Notes: generated from the sequence alone by a model not told the origin. DNA of 64,000 nucleotides from Kribbella sp. ALI-6-A (GCF_001984195.1 NZ_MTQN01000008.1:372001-436000), one strand, 5' to 3'; positions 51,190 to 61,826 are shown, counted from the first letter of the stretch. Translations and numbers: made by a program.

Positions 51190-52629
51190 TCAGGCGTCGT
51201 GTTCCTTGCGGTCGCCGGACCAGTCGAGGTGGAACGCGCCCTCGCGGTCCACGCGGTGGTAGGTGTGCGCGCCGAACAGGTCGCGCAGACCCTGGATCAG
51301 CGACGCGGGCAGCCGCTCGGCGCGCAGGCCGTCGTAGTACGACAGGGAGGCCGAGAAGCCCGGAGCGGGAACGCCGGCCGCGGCCGCGACGCCGACGACG
51401 CGGCGCCAGGCCTCCTGGCCGTTCGCGACGGCTTCCTTGAAGTAGTCGTCGACCAGCAGCGACGGCAGGTTCGCGTCGCGGTCGTAGGCCTCCTTGATCC
51501 GGTCCAGGAAGCGGGCCCGGATGATGCAGCCGCCGCGCCAGATCTTCGCCATCGCGCCCAGGTCGATGTCCCAGCCATACTGGTCGCTGGCCGCGCGGAT
51601 CGCGTCGAAGCCCTGCGCGTACGCGACCAGCTTCGACGAGTACAGCGCGTGCCGCACGTCCTCGATGAACGCGTCGCGGTCCACCTCGACCTTCGGGTTC
51701 GCCGGGCCGGGCAGCACGCCCGCCGCGGCCTCACGCCGTACGACGTCACCCGACAGCGAGCGGGCGAAGACGGCCTCCGCCATACCGCTGACCGGGATGC
51801 CCAGGTCGAGCGCGACCTGCACCGTCCATCGGCCGGTGCCCTTCTGCTCCGCCTGGTCCAGGACGACGTCGACGAACGGCCCGCCGGTCGAATCGTCGAC
51901 CTGCGACAGCACCTCGGCGGTGATCTCGATCAGGAACGACTCCAGGTCGCCGCTGTTCCACTCGCGGAACACGTCGGCCAGCTCGCTCGCGGACAGCCCG
52001 AGCACGTTGCGCAGCAGGTCGTAGGACTCCGCGATCAGCTGCATGTCGGCGTACTCGATGCCGTTGTGCAGCATCTTGACGAAGTGGCCGGCGCCGTCCG
52101 GGCCGACGTGCACGCAGCACGCCTCGCCGTTGACGTGCGCCGAGATCTTGGTCAGCATCGGCTCCAGGGCCGCGTAGGCGAAGGTCGAGCCGCCGGGCAT
52201 GATGCTCGGCCCGTTCAGTGCGCCCTCCTCGCCGCCGGAGACGCCGGCGCCGACGAAGTGCAGGCCCTTGGCCTTCAGCGCGTCCTCGCGGCGGCGGGTG
52301 TCGGCGAAGTGCGCGTTGCCGGCGTCCACCACGATGTCGCCCTCGTCCAGCAGCGGCACCAGCTCGTCGATCACCGCGTCGGTCGGCTCGCCGGCCTTGA
52401 CCATGATGATGATCTTGCGCGGCGTCTCGAGCGACTCCACCAGCGCCGGCAGGTCGGCGGCCGGGACGAACTCACCCTCGTGGCCGAACTCCTCGACCAG
52501 GGCGTCGGTCCGGCCCTGGGAGCGGTTGTGGACGGCGACGCGGAAGCCGTTGCGGGCCAGATTGCGGGCCAGGTTGCGGCCCATCACGGCGAGGCCGGTG
52601 ACGGCGATCTGGGCTGGAGCAGAACTCAT
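51190..52629 (-). CDS. gnd: 6-Phosphogluconate dehydrogenase (decarboxylating)
   Basis: 479 residues, full length. NADP Rossmann motif [21 protein letters not shown], substrate/catalytic motifs [19 protein letters not shown] and [13 protein letters not shown] (catalytic Lys), and the C-terminal G-R-W-T-V-Q and [10 protein letters not shown] strings. It oxidatively decarboxylates 6-phosphogluconate to ribulose 5-phosphate with NADP in the pentose phosphate pathway. AGGAGA precedes the ATG. It diverges from the GH172 gene across a 227-bp region. Confidence 0.97.
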   Translation of the reverse strand: MSSAPAQIAVTGLAVMGRNLARNLARNGFRVAVHNRSQGRTDALVEEFGHEGEFVPAADLPALVESLETPRKIIIMVKAGEPTDAVIDELVPLLDEGDIVVDAGNAHFADTRRREDALKAKGLHFVGAGVSGGEEGALNGPSIMPGGSTFAYAALEPMLTKISAHVNGEACCVHVGPDGAGHFVKMLHNGIEYADMQLIAESYDLLRNVLGLSASELADVFREWNSGDLESFLIEITAEVLSQVDDSTGGPFVDVVLDQAEQKGTGRWTVQVALDLGIPVSGMAEAVFARSLSGDVVRREAAAGVLPGPANPKVEVDRDAFIEDVRHALYSSKLVAYAQGFDAIRAASDQYGWDIDLGAMAKIWRGGCIIRARFLDRIKEAYDRDANLPSLLVDDYFKEAVANGQEAWRRVVGVAAAAGVPAPGFSASLSYYDGLRAERLPASLIQGLRDLFGAHTYHRVDREGAFHLDWSGDRKEHDA

Positions 52630-52735
52630 CGGTGTCTCCTGCGGGTGAGGACTGGACGTTCGGCGTGCGGGTCCAGTCTGTCGCCCCTGGCAACACGTCG
52701 GCCCATCGGGTGACCAACTGGTGGATCACCCGGTT

Positions 52736-52766
52736 CATTCCGAAATCGGCCCGGACATTCCGAAAT
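52736..52766. promoter_or_regulatory. Direct repeat CATTCCGAAAT, two copies
   Basis: CATTCCGAAAT at 52736-52746 and 52756-52766, start to start 20 bp, i.e. two helical turns. It lies in the divergent region between gnd and the GH172 gene and may be a tandem binding site, distinct from the palindrome at 52815-52834. Confidence 0.4.
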
Positions 52767-52814
52767 TCCAGCGCTGCGAGCCCTTCTCAAGCACCGGACG
52801 CCGGTGGTAGACAT

Positions 52815-52834
52815 CTGAGAAATCGATTTCCCAG
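52815..52834. promoter_or_regulatory. LacI-type operator upstream of the GH172 gene
   Basis: CTGAGAAATCGATTTCCCAG, symmetric at 18 of 20 positions with a perfect GAAATCGATTTC core centred on CG, as LacI-family operators are. It ends 22 bp before the ATG of the glycosidase gene, so a bound repressor would block its transcription. No LacI regulator gene is in the window. Confidence 0.6.
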
Positions 52835-52856
52835 TCTCTCCGGAAGGTCTCCGCCT

Positions 52857-55800
52857 ATGACCAGCCTGCTGCGCCGTACCGCCGCGGCTCTGCTCGGAGC
52901 AGTCCTCGTTCTCCCCGTCGCCGCGACCGCCTCAGCCACCGGTACGACGAACGCCGCGCCCTCCGCGCAGGGCGGCAACGGCCCGGTCGGCTGGGACGTC
53001 TACCGCCGGCTCGACCGGTTGCCGGAGCTGCAGACCGGCGTCCGGACCAAGCAGTTCTCCAGCTTCGGCCGCGACGGCACCAACAACGACGGCTTCGACG
53101 GCACCTACTCCTGCCTGCGCACCGACGCGTCCGGCTGCGTGCTCGCCGAGGACGCCGGTCCGGGCGAGATCGGCACGATCTGGTTCACCCGCGACGGCGG
53201 TGACGTGCGCGCGACCGGCAAGATCACCATCGAGCTGGACGGCCGCAAGGTGGTCGACGCCTCCCTGCAGGACGTGGTCGACGGCAAGCTCGGCGCGCCG
53301 TTCGTCTTCCCGCTGGTCGCCAACGCGCTGGAGACCTCCGGCGGTGTCTACATCCGGGTGCCGATGCCGTACCGCAGCTCGATGAAGGTCACCGTGCAGA
53401 GCAACCCGTACTTCTACCACGTCGGCTACCGCGAGTTCCCGGACGCGACCGGGGTCCGCACGTTCGACCCGGCCGACAAGGCCGAGGATGTCGTCGCGCT
53501 GCTGAAGGCGGCCGGCACCAAGGACCCGAAGCCGGCGCGGCCGGGCGCCCGGACGACGGGCAAGGCGGTCGATCTCGCGCCGGGCGCCCAGGTGAAACTC
53601 GCCGAGGTGACCGGTCCGGGCGAGCTCAGCGCGCTGCGGCTGAAGTTCCCGCAGATCAAGGGCCTCGAGCTGCCGAGCATCTCCGACGACGGCCGCGCGC
53701 ACGTCGGGACCAGCGAGTTCACGATGAAGGTCGACCCGGCCAACACCGGAGTGAAGCTGATCCGCCGGATGGACCTCAAGATCGGCAACCAGCGGGCGAA
53801 GGTGTTCGTCGACGGGGTCGAGGCCGGCGAGTGGGCGCCGTTGAAGGCCGACGGGGCGCAGTGGTTCGACCAGGTGCTCGAGCTGCCGGCCGCGCTGACC
53901 GCCGGCAAGTCGCAGCTGCGCATCCGCAACCAGTTCGTCTCCTCCGACCTGGACTTCAACGAGTTCACCTACTGGGCCGACTCGATCGTCGGCGGGACCG
54001 CGAAGCGCACCGACACCCTCGATCTCGGTCCGGATCACCCCGCCGAGGAGCAGGCGCACCAGTATGCGATCACCCAGCAGAACTGGAGCGGCCGCAACTC
54101 GATGCCGTACGCCGCGACGCCGGAGGACCTGGAGCGGGTCAAGTCGTCCGACGCGCTGCTCGCCGGTGTCCGCGTCCAGGTCACCGTCGACGGCAAGCAG
54201 CGGGTCAACGCCCCGATCGGCGAGTTCTTCGGCTCGGGTCTGGGCGAGAATCCGGTCCGCAGCCTGTACTTCGCGATGGACCCCGACGGCTGGTACTCCG
54301 CCTGGTGGCCGATGCCTTACCTGGCCAAGGCAACCGTCACGCTCGTCAACAACTCGTCGTACCGGCTGACCGGTCAGGGTGAGGTCACGTCGGCCCGCGA
54401 CGCCGGTGCGGCCGTCGACCTGGTGACCGGGCGCAGCGGCTACTTCACCGCGATCTCGCACCGCGGCGAAGCGGTGATGGGCAAGGACTGGACGATCGCC
54501 GAGACCACGGGGCGCGGCAAGTTCGTCGGGGTCTCGCAGACCATGGAGGGCCTGCAGCCGGACGGCAACACCCGCGGTTACCTGGAGGGCGACGAGCGGG
54601 TCTACGTCGACGGCGAGCGCACTCCGGCGATCTACGGCACCGGCACGGAGGACTACTACGAGTCCGGCTGGTACTTCAACCAGGGCACCTACTCCACCCC
54701 GTTCCACGGCAATTCCGGGCACGAGGTGCGGCTGGGCGCCTGCGCCGTCGAGTGCGACAGCGCCTGGCGGCTGCACATCACCGACGCGATCGACTTCCAG
54801 AACCAGCTGACCTTCGGCATCGAGCACGGCCAGCAGAACGACCACGCGGCGATCTACGGCTCGACGGCCTTCCTGTACGCCGGGGCGAACAACAAGTTCG
54901 GTGCGCGGGAGACCGACCGCATCGACACCGGCTCCGCGACCAGCCGGACGCAGCACAACTACACCGACCCGGGCGCGCAGACCGCGGACCTGACGTCGGT
55001 CTACGAAGGCGACCACGACGACACGGTGCTGACCGACCAGGTCCGCTCCACCACGGGCGCGGTCAAGTTCGACGTGAAGATCGACCCCGTCAACCGGGGC
55101 GTGACGTTGCGCCGGACCGGTGACCAGAAGCTCGCCCGGCAGTCGGCGCAGGTAGTTGTCAATGGCAAGGATGCGGGGACCTGGCTGCAGCCGCTCGGCA
55201 ACGATCGGCAGCGCTGGCTGGACGACAACTACCAGCTCCCGGCGTCGCTGACCTTCGGCCGGACCAAGCTCAGCATCGAGCTCCGCCCGACCGCGGGAGC
55301 ACCCGCCTGGACCGCCGCCGCGTACGCCGTACAGTCGCTCGTCATCCCGTACGCCGACCACAAGGCGCCCGCGCCGGCGACGAACCTGGTCGCCACCGGA
55401 CGCACCGACAACGCGATCGGACTGACCTGGTCGGAGGCGTCGGACGACAGCGGCATCGCGCAGTACAAGGTGTACGGCGCGAAGGCCGGTGCGGCCGAGC
55501 GGCTGATCGGAACGAGCAGCGTGCCGGGCTTCGTACACCGAGGCCTCGGCCTGAAGGAGACCTGGACGTACCGGGTCTCGGCGGTCGACCTGGCCGGGCA
55601 CGAGAGCGCGAAGTCCGCGGCCGCTCAGGCGACGTCGGGCCGCACGCTCCGGGTCGAGGCCGAGTCGCTGCTGCCGGCCGTGTCGGCGACGGTGCCGGTC
55701 GACCCGCAGGGCAACTGTTGCGGGGTGAGCTGGTCCGGCGGCAGTCAGCTGTGGATCCACGGGACGAAGGCGGGTGACAAGGTGGTGCTCGAGTTCTCGG

Positions 55801-56063
55801 TGCCCTCCGCGGGCACCTACACGATGTCGTCGGTGCTGACCAAGGCGGCCGACTACGGCATCGTCGACGTCGCGGTCGACGGTGGTACGCCGGTGTCGTT
55901 CGACGGCTACCAGGCGACCGGCGTCGGGACGCAGAACGTTGATCTCGGCACCGCGACGCTTGCCGCGGGCAAGCACCAGTTGTCGGTCACGCTGACCGGC
56001 AAGAACGCCGCGGCGACGAACTTCCTCGCCGGGGTGGACGTCCTGGACCTGGAGCTCGGCTGA
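52857..56063 (+). CDS. Secreted GH172 (DUF2961) glycosidase with FN3 and CBM-like domains
   Basis: 1068 residues from ATG 52857 (GGAAGG upstream); the upstream open frame to 52632 is intergenic. Signal peptide 1-28. The DUF2961/GH172 catalytic region begins at about 45 ([38 protein letters not shown]) and recurs in jelly-roll segments through about residue 820 ([19 protein letters not shown]). A fibronectin type III domain spans about 835-925. A C-terminal carbohydrate-binding-like beta domain spans about 930-1067. GH172 enzymes release fructofuranosyl or D-arabinofuranosyl residues; which one cannot be told here. The stop overlaps the next glycosidase start by one base. Confidence 0.9.
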   Translation: MTSLLRRTAAALLGAVLVLPVAATASATGTTNAAPSAQGGNGPVGWDVYRRLDRLPELQTGVRTKQFSSFGRDGTNNDGFDGTYSCLRTDASGCVLAEDAGPGEIGTIWFTRDGGDVRATGKITIELDGRKVVDASLQDVVDGKLGAPFVFPLVANALETSGGVYIRVPMPYRSSMKVTVQSNPYFYHVGYREFPDATGVRTFDPADKAEDVVALLKAAGTKDPKPARPGARTTGKAVDLAPGAQVKLAEVTGPGELSALRLKFPQIKGLELPSISDDGRAHVGTSEFTMKVDPANTGVKLIRRMDLKIGNQRAKVFVDGVEAGEWAPLKADGAQWFDQVLELPAALTAGKSQLRIRNQFVSSDLDFNEFTYWADSIVGGTAKRTDTLDLGPDHPAEEQAHQYAITQQNWSGRNSMPYAATPEDLERVKSSDALLAGVRVQVTVDGKQRVNAPIGEFFGSGLGENPVRSLYFAMDPDGWYSAWWPMPYLAKATVTLVNNSSYRLTGQGEVTSARDAGAAVDLVTGRSGYFTAISHRGEAVMGKDWTIAETTGRGKFVGVSQTMEGLQPDGNTRGYLEGDERVYVDGERTPAIYGTGTEDYYESGWYFNQGTYSTPFHGNSGHEVRLGACAVECDSAWRLHITDAIDFQNQLTFGIEHGQQNDHAAIYGSTAFLYAGANNKFGARETDRIDTGSATSRTQHNYTDPGAQTADLTSVYEGDHDDTVLTDQVRSTTGAVKFDVKIDPVNRGVTLRRTGDQKLARQSAQVVVNGKDAGTWLQPLGNDRQRWLDDNYQLPASLTFGRTKLSIELRPTAGAPAWTAAAYAVQSLVIPYADHKAPAPATNLVATGRTDNAIGLTWSEASDDSGIAQYKVYGAKAGAAERLIGTSSVPGFVHRGLGLKETWTYRVSAVDLAGHESAKSAAAQATSGRTLRVEAESLLPAVSATVPVDPQGNCCGVSWSGGSQLWIHGTKAGDKVVLEFSVPSAGTYTMSSVLTKAADYGIVDVAVDGGTPVSFDGYQATGVGTQNVDLGTATLAAGKHQLSVTLTGKNAAATNFLAGVDVLDLELG

Positions 56064-57721
56064 TGCGCGGCCGGGCGATCCTGGCGGCGTTGGCGGGAGC
56101 TGCCGTACTGAGCGCGGCAGCCCTGCCGGCGTCGGCCGGAGGCGGTGACGACCGGGTGCGCAGTACGCCGTACGTGCAGGTGGACCGGGTGGTTGCGGCA
56201 GGCAAGTTCATGAAGGTGTACGACCCGAGCGTGGGTGAGAACGAGCAGTGGTACTACAACGACCACACGCTCGTGCAGGACCGCAAGACCGGGACCTGGC
56301 ACGTCTACGCCATCACGCACGCGGAGCCGGCGAACCCGCTGGACGAGAAGAGCTTCGGGCACGCGACGGCGCCGACCCCCAACGGGCCGTGGACCAAGCA
56401 GGCACCGGCGCTGGTGGCGGATCCGGCCGCGGGGGAGAGTCACATCTGGGCGCCGTACGTGCTGTACGACGCCGGGACCTACTACATGTTCTACGCGGGC
56501 GGGACCGCGGACCACACGGCGTACCGGATGCACTTGGCGACGTCGACGGACCTGGTGCACTGGACCCGGGACTCGGCGGCGAATCCGCTGTTCACCGACG
56601 GGTTCGACGGGCGCGATCCGATGGTGCACCGGGTGGGCGACCAGTGGGTGATGTACTACACGGCCAACTCGACGCCGGCCGGTGGCAACCACATCGTCGC
56701 GTACCGGACGAGCACGGACCTACGGCACTGGAGTGAGCGCCGGACGGCGTTCGAGCACCCGCAGACCGGGACGTTCGGCGGGCCGACGGAGTCGCCGTTC
56801 GTGGTGCAGCGCGGGTCGGACTGGTACCTGTTCGTCTGCTGCGACGGCGGGTACGAGGTGACGAAGGTCTACAAGAGCAAGGACCCGCTGAAGTTCACCG
56901 TCGACCAGTTGGTCGGCACGATCGCGGCGCACGCGGCCGAGGTCGTGCAGGACGGCAACAGCTGGTGGGTCACAGGCGCGGGCTGGGGCAAGGGCGGTCT
57001 GTACGTCGCTCCGCTCGACTTCGACACGTTGCAGGTGACGAGAGGACGGGTCGTCTCGACGAACTACTACCGGGCGACGATCCAGAGCGCACCTCGTGCG
57101 GCGCTGACGAAGCTCGAGGTGGATCCGTCCGGGCAGCGCGAGTACGTGCCCGCGCTGGACTCGTCGTCGCGCTCGACCGCGCCTTACCTGGCGGTCGGGA
57201 ACTTCGGGGCGACGGACACCGCCGGGCCGGCTGCCCGGGTGGAGTCGAGGCGGGACCGGCTGGCGTTGAAGGGCATCAGCTTCAACGACGAGCCGGTGAC
57301 GGCGGACTGGACGTTCGCGTTCGGGGCGAAGACGTTCGACACCCAGCTGCGGTGGAACGTGAACGGTCCGACGACCGCGCCGGTCTGGGAGGTGGCGCTG
57401 AACGTCGACTCCGCGCTGCCGAACCTGGGTGATCCCGGTGGGTTCAACCGCAACGGCGACGTGGCGGGGCTGCCCGCGTGGTCGATGGCGACAGGGCCCG
57501 GACTCAGCGTCGTCACCGCGTACAAGGCGGGCTCGGCGTGGTCGACCGACAACCACTGGTACGACGCACCGAACGGGGCTGTCGCCTGGCAACCCCTGTG
57601 GCAACCCGGCGGGCGAGCGCTGCCGCCGGGCACCTACGACGCAGGCACGTTCCGCTTCGGCTTCTCGGCGCAGGAGAAGGACACCGCCTACGCCGACCAG
57701 TTGGCGGCGGGCCTGAACTAG
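56063..57721 (+). CDS. Secreted five-bladed-propeller glycosidase (GH43/GH32/GH183-like)
   Basis: 552 residues, ATG at 56063 overlapping the GH172 stop (TGATG). Signal peptide 1-25 ([21 protein letters not shown]). Residues about 50-330 show the repeated blades of a beta-propeller glycosidase ([59 protein letters not shown]), with acidic residues at the expected positions. A C-terminal beta-sandwich of about 180 residues follows. Translational coupling to GH172 implies both act on the same polymer outside the cell. The exact GH family needs a profile search. Confidence 0.8.
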   Translation: MRGRAILAALAGAAVLSAAALPASAGGGDDRVRSTPYVQVDRVVAAGKFMKVYDPSVGENEQWYYNDHTLVQDRKTGTWHVYAITHAEPANPLDEKSFGHATAPTPNGPWTKQAPALVADPAAGESHIWAPYVLYDAGTYYMFYAGGTADHTAYRMHLATSTDLVHWTRDSAANPLFTDGFDGRDPMVHRVGDQWVMYYTANSTPAGGNHIVAYRTSTDLRHWSERRTAFEHPQTGTFGGPTESPFVVQRGSDWYLFVCCDGGYEVTKVYKSKDPLKFTVDQLVGTIAAHAAEVVQDGNSWWVTGAGWGKGGLYVAPLDFDTLQVTRGRVVSTNYYRATIQSAPRAALTKLEVDPSGQREYVPALDSSSRSTAPYLAVGNFGATDTAGPAARVESRRDRLALKGISFNDEPVTADWTFAFGAKTFDTQLRWNVNGPTTAPVWEVALNVDSALPNLGDPGGFNRNGDVAGLPAWSMATGPGLSVVTAYKAGSAWSTDNHWYDAPNGAVAWQPLWQPGGRALPPGTYDAGTFRFGFSAQEKDTAYADQLAAGLN

Positions 57722-57745
57722 GGCGCGACCTCCACCACCGACCAA

Positions 57746-57777
57746 GCCCGGTCCCGCGCTGACGCGTGGGGCCGGGC
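57746..57777. terminator. Hairpin after the glycosidase cassette
   Basis: Imperfect 14-bp stem (GCCCGGTCCCGCGC / GCGTGGGGCCGGGC, 12 pairs plus G-U) with loop TGAC, 25 bp after the stop of the propeller glycosidase. Confidence 0.5.
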
Positions 57778-57836
57778 CCGCGTGGAGTCCCGCCCGGACG
57801 CGCGAGCACCGGGGGTTGATCGGTGGTGGAAGTCGC

Positions 57837-57842
57837 TAGGGT
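57837..57842 (+). promoter_or_regulatory. Leaderless -10 (TAGGGT) of the isochorismatase-like gene
   Basis: TAGGGT, six bases (CGGCGT), then ATG at 57849. Confidence 0.6.
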
Positions 57843-57848
57843 CGGCGT

Positions 57849-58388
57849 ATGACGACCTTCAGCTTGGAGCCCCGGCGGACCGCGCTGGTGCTGATCGACC
57901 TGATGCCCCGGATCATCGGGCTGCAGACCGCGCCGCTGTCCGGTCGCGAGGTGCTGGAGCGGTGTGTCGCGCTCGCGAAGGCGACCCGGTCGGTGGGCGG
58001 GCTGGTGGTGCACGTGCGCGTCGAACGCCCGGGCGTGGGGGTGCAGCCCGCGGGCAGTGAGCTGGCGCCCGAGCTCGAGCCGCAGCCGAACGACCTGGAG
58101 ATCGTCAAGCAGACCGTCGGCGCCTTCCACGGGACCGGGCTGGACGAGGCGCTGCGCTCCCGCGACATCGACACCGTGGTCCTGGCCGGCATCGCGACCA
58201 ACTTCGGCGTCGAGTCCACCGGCCGGGCCGCCGACGACCACGGCTACGCCACCGTCTACCTGAGCGACGCGATGACCGGCCTCGACGCCAAGGCGCACGA
58301 CTTCGCCGTCTCCTACATTTTCCCCCGCTTCGGCACGGTCACCACGGGCGCCGAGTACGTCGCCGCGCTGAGCCCCGACGCCGGCTGA
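57849..58388 (+). CDS. Isochorismatase-family hydrolase lacking the catalytic Cys
   Basis: 179 residues. The fold motifs are present: D17 (LVLIDLMPRI) and K87 (IVKQTVGAF). The position of the nucleophilic Cys of cysteine hydrolases is Gly120, in LAGIATNFGVESTGRAADDHG. Loss of Cys with retained Asp and Lys is how isochorismatases themselves (e.g. EntB-type) look, so vinyl-ether hydrolysis rather than amide hydrolysis is more likely. It stands alone with its own leaderless promoter. Confidence 0.85.
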   Translation: MTTFSLEPRRTALVLIDLMPRIIGLQTAPLSGREVLERCVALAKATRSVGGLVVHVRVERPGVGVQPAGSELAPELEPQPNDLEIVKQTVGAFHGTGLDEALRSRDIDTVVLAGIATNFGVESTGRAADDHGYATVYLSDAMTGLDAKAHDFAVSYIFPRFGTVTTGAEYVAALSPDAG

Positions 58389-58470
58389 TGGGGACACAAG
58401 CCGCTGTGTGGTGACCCCGCGGTGGAGCAGTTGGCGACGGCGGCGATCGACCGCCTCCGCCTGCTCGCGG

Positions 58471-59298
58471 TCAGCTGAAGCGGGCCGCGTTCTCCGTCGC
58501 CCACTGCTGCAACGTCCGGGCCGGGTGCCCGGTGACCTGCTCGACGACGTCGTTGACGGTGGTCTCGTCGACGACCCCGGCTCCGAAGAAGCTGTCGATC
58601 GCGTCCGCGTACGCCGCCGGCATCGCCGCGAGCAGCTCGGCGTGGGACTGCTCCCGCGACAACTCGATCGCCCGCAGCGGACGCCCGATCGCCTGCCCGA
58701 CAATCTCCACCTGCTCGGCCGGCCGCAACGCGACCGGCCCCGTCAACCGGTACGCCGTACCGGCGTGGCCGGGCTCGGTGAGGGCCCGGACCGCCACGTC
58801 GGCGATGTCGTCCGGGTGGATGGTCGAGATCGGGACCCCGGGATACTGCACCCGGATCTCGTCGCCGGTCGCCAGCTGGTCGCGCCAGCGCAGCGCGTTG
58901 GACATGAAGGTGTTCGGCCGGAGGAAGATCCACTCCAGTCCGGAGTCCCGCACCGCCTGCTCGGTCGCGAGGTGGTACGCCGCGATCGCGTTGTCCGTCG
59001 TCGAGCCGACCACCGAGCTGCTCGACAGTACGACGATCCGCGTGACACCGGCGGCCTTCGCCATGGCGAGCAGTTCGTCGAGACCGGCGTACCCGCTGAG
59101 CAGGAAGATCGCGCTGACGCCGGACAGCCCGTCGGCGAAGGTCTGCGGCTGGTTGAGATCGCCTTGCAGCAGGTCGATTCCGGGCGGCAGCTCGCGCTCC
59201 CGGCGCAGCAAGGCCTTGCCGGGAACACCGCTCGCGGCCAGCGCGCGGACGACGGCACCGCCGGCGTTGCCGGAGGCCCCTGTCACCAAGATCGTCAT
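58471..59298 (-). CDS. NmrA-like NAD(P)H-binding reductase
   Basis: 275 residues from ATG 59298 (AGAGGGA upstream); the longer frame is not used. N-terminal Rossmann G-A-S-G-N-A-G (ILVTGASGNAGGAVV). VVLSSSSVVGS and FLRPNTFMSNALRW are typical of the NmrA/quinone-oxidoreductase-2-like atypical SDRs. The SDR catalytic Tyr-x-x-x-Lys is lacking. NADPH sensing or quinone reduction is likely. It follows, at 22 bp, the phosphotransferase-like gene on the same strand. Confidence 0.88.
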   Translation of the reverse strand: MTILVTGASGNAGGAVVRALAASGVPGKALLRRERELPPGIDLLQGDLNQPQTFADGLSGVSAIFLLSGYAGLDELLAMAKAAGVTRIVVLSSSSVVGSTTDNAIAAYHLATEQAVRDSGLEWIFLRPNTFMSNALRWRDQLATGDEIRVQYPGVPISTIHPDDIADVAVRALTEPGHAGTAYRLTGPVALRPAEQVEIVGQAIGRPLRAIELSREQSHAELLAAMPAAYADAIDSFFGAGVVDETTVNDVVEQVTGHPARTLQQWATENAARFS

Positions 59299-59320
59299 GC
59301 GTTTCCCTCTCGATGCGCCG

Positions 59321-60529
59321 TCACAGCAGGCCGAGCTCGGTCGCGGTCTCGACGGCGCCGGTGATCTCGTGGGCGGGATCGCCCTCGTGGTAGATGCGCT
59401 CGTCGGGCTCGATGTTGTCGAGGAACCGCTGGTAGGTGATCGCGCCGAGCAGGCGGCTGACGACCGCGATCGGCGGGAGCGCCCGGGCGGGATCACTGGC
59501 GGGGAGGTGCTCGCGCCACGCGGCGATCCAGGTCGAGCGGGCCAGTTCCCGCTGTGCGGGCGGTAGGTAGCCGGAGAGGCGGTGCAGATCGGTGGCGGGG
59601 TGGCCGACGTAGCTGTCCGCCCAGTCCACGATCCGGCGGGTGGTGCCGTCGGACCGCCAGTTGCCGGGGTGGAAGTCGCCGTGCACCAGGGTGTTCGGCA
59701 GGCCCGACGACTCCAGCGTCGCGACCAGTCCGGGAAGTACGTCGACCAACTGCCGAGCCTTCGCCGAGACGTCAGCCGGCAACTGTGAACCCGCTTCGCC
59801 GTCGAGCAGCCCGGCGACTTCGGCGGCCACGCTCTGCGGAAGCATCCGGGGCGTCCGCAGCTCGGCCGGGTCGATGGTCGCCTGGACGGTGACCCACCGG
59901 CCGATCACGTCGCGCAAGGTCTCGTCGTCCGGCTCCCAGCAGTCGACGCCCGGAGCGTGCTCGAGCAGCGACCACCGACGGTCCGCGTCCATCCCCAGTA
60001 CGCCGGGCGCGAGCTGCGCGTCGTACTGCTGGACGTGGCGGATGACGTCCGCGTCGATGCTGCAGAACGGGCTGTTCGCCTTGGCCCAGGCGCCGCCGTC
60101 CGGCGTGCTGAAGCGGATCAGGCAGGACAGGTTCCAGGTCTTCACCTGCGCCGGTCGGGACGGGCCGACGACGCCCTGCGCCCACTCGATCAGCCGGCGC
60201 GGCCCGTCCACCTCGGCCCAGCTCGCGCGGAACGGATGCGGCTTCACGATCTCGGCCCACTCCGGCAGCGGCGTCGGGTCGAGGACTCCCGGGCGCGGCT
60301 CCGCGGCGGCCTGGACGTGGTAGACGACTCGACCGCCACGCCGGGTCTCCGCCTCGTCGGCATGGACCAACCGCAGCACCAGAGTCTGTACGCCGAGCAG
60401 TTGGTCCAGGTGCGCTGTGGTCGCCTCGATCTCCGCCCACCAGGGCCGGTCGGCCTCGAAGGCCGGCACCCGGCCGAGGTACCGGTCGCCGAGGCTGACC
60501 AGCGCCTCCACTGTTTTCGTTTCGCTCAC
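59321..60529 (-). CDS. Aminoglycoside phosphotransferase-family kinase-like protein
   Basis: 402 residues from GTG 60529. The catalytic Brenner motif is VHGDFHPGNW near residue 285, and the metal-binding motif IVDWADSY near 305 replaces the classical D-x-D. The N-terminal 100 residues are an extra alpha/beta domain. Such proteins phosphorylate small molecules or are inactive; antibiotic resistance should not be assumed. It lies between tyrS and the NmrA-like gene on the same strand, separated by 37 and 22 bp. Confidence 0.85.
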   Translation of the reverse strand: MSETKTVEALVSLGDRYLGRVPAFEADRPWWAEIEATTAHLDQLLGVQTLVLRLVHADEAETRRGGRVVYHVQAAAEPRPGVLDPTPLPEWAEIVKPHPFRASWAEVDGPRRLIEWAQGVVGPSRPAQVKTWNLSCLIRFSTPDGGAWAKANSPFCSIDADVIRHVQQYDAQLAPGVLGMDADRRWSLLEHAPGVDCWEPDDETLRDVIGRWVTVQATIDPAELRTPRMLPQSVAAEVAGLLDGEAGSQLPADVSAKARQLVDVLPGLVATLESSGLPNTLVHGDFHPGNWRSDGTTRRIVDWADSYVGHPATDLHRLSGYLPPAQRELARSTWIAAWREHLPASDPARALPPIAVVSRLLGAITYQRFLDNIEPDERIYHEGDPAHEITGAVETATELGLL

Positions 60530-60566
60530 CTCACCGATGGTCCGGCAATTCCCGGCTCGCCGCTCG

Positions 60567-61769
60567 TCAATTTCGCCGGACCCGGTGCCAGGTTCGTTTG
60601 CCCGAGCGGACGACGGCACCGTCGACCACCTGGACGGCGGCCTCCGCGTCGGTCAGCTTCGTCCCGTCGACGCTGACCGCGCCCTGCCGGATCAGCCGCC
60701 GCAGCTCGGACTTGCTGTCACCCGGCCGTACGGTGGTCAGCAGTTCCAGCGTGGTCAGCGGTCCCGCACCGACGACGGCTTCGGGCATCTCGGTCGGCTC
60801 GGCGCGTTCGGAGAAGACCCGGTGGAAGGCGTCGAGTTCGGCTCGCGCCGTACCGGCGCCGTGGTAGCGAGTGACCACCGCCGCGGCGAGCTTGAGCTTC
60901 GCGTCTCGGGCCGCAGGACCACCGACCGCCGCGGCGCTGCCGAGTGCGGCGACCGCGTCCAGCGGGAGCTCGGTGTAGACCCGGGCGTAGGTCTCGACCA
61001 GCTCGTCGGGCAGGCTCATCAGCTTGCCGAACTTCTCCCGCGGCGGATCCGTCAGCGCGACGTAATTGTTCAGCGACTTCGACTGCTTCGGGCCGCCGTC
61101 GAGACCAGGGGTGATCGTGCTGGTGATCACGACCTGGGGTTCCGCGCCGAGTCGCTGCTGGAAGTGCCGGCCGAGCAACTCGTTGAACAGTTGGTCCGTC
61201 CCCACGATCGTCAGGTCGCTGCGCAGGGCGAAGCTGTCGTAGCCCTGCAGCACCGGGTACGTCAGTTCGTGCAGCGCGATCTCGCGTCCGGCCGCGACCC
61301 GGGCCCGGAACATGTCGCGGGCCATCAACTGCGCCTGCGTCACGTGCGCGAACAGGCCGAGCAGCGTCGCGACTTCCATCGCGTCGTACCACTCGGAGTT
61401 GCGGCGGACCTCGAACACCTCGGGGTCGGTGCGCAGTACCAGCGACACCTGTTCGAGGAACGCGGCCGCGTTGACCTCGATCTCCTCCGGCGACAGCATC
61501 GGCCGGGTCTCGCTGCGGCCGGTCGGGTCGCCGATCCGCGTGGTCAGGTCGCCGAGCAGGAACACGACGGTGTGGCCGAGGTCCTGCAGCGCGCGCATCA
61601 TCCACAGGTTCACCGCGTGGCCCAGATGCAGGTCGGGCGCGGTGCAGTCGACGCCGTACTTGATCCGCAGCGGACGGCCGGACTCCAGCCGCGTGCGCAG
61701 GTCGGCCTCGCCGACGATCGAGTCGGTGGTCCGCCGTAACCGGTCGATCACGGCCTGGGCGTCGTTCAT
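60567..61769 (-). CDS. tyrS: Tyrosyl-tRNA synthetase, TyrZ-type
   Basis: 400 residues from ATG 61769. Class I motifs: HIGH-type H48-L-G-H51 (DLHLGHAV) and KMSKS-type K228-Q-S-K-S232 (DGGPKQSKSLNNYVAL). The KMSKS-like form, rather than KFGKS/KFGKT, places it with the TyrZ-type bacterial enzymes. A C-terminal S4 RNA-binding domain spans about 335-400. It charges tRNA-Tyr. Its 174-nt leader contains a short ORF and an intrinsic terminator hairpin (see separate entries). It is the first gene of the reverse-strand run 58471-61769. Confidence 0.95.
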   Translation of the reverse strand: MNDAQAVIDRLRRTTDSIVGEADLRTRLESGRPLRIKYGVDCTAPDLHLGHAVNLWMMRALQDLGHTVVFLLGDLTTRIGDPTGRSETRPMLSPEEIEVNAAAFLEQVSLVLRTDPEVFEVRRNSEWYDAMEVATLLGLFAHVTQAQLMARDMFRARVAAGREIALHELTYPVLQGYDSFALRSDLTIVGTDQLFNELLGRHFQQRLGAEPQVVITSTITPGLDGGPKQSKSLNNYVALTDPPREKFGKLMSLPDELVETYARVYTELPLDAVAALGSAAAVGGPAARDAKLKLAAAVVTRYHGAGTARAELDAFHRVFSERAEPTEMPEAVVGAGPLTTLELLTTVRPGDSKSELRRLIRQGAVSVDGTKLTDAEAAVQVVDGAVVRSGKRTWHRVRRN

Positions 61770-61826
61770 GGGGGTCCTCTCGGGAAACAGGGCGAGAGGC
61801 GACGGGGAGCCTCCCGGCAACGGAAA

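Noticed and set aside
58422..58478. Short forward frame VEQLATAAIDRLRLLAVS after the isochorismatase-like gene
   Set aside because: Too short, overlaps the end of the converging reductase gene, and has no promoter or ribosome site; at most a remnant.
59321..60529. Aminoglycoside resistance kinase
   Set aside because: The fold matches, but the second motif is IVDWADSY rather than a classical D-x-D, and nothing in context suggests resistance.
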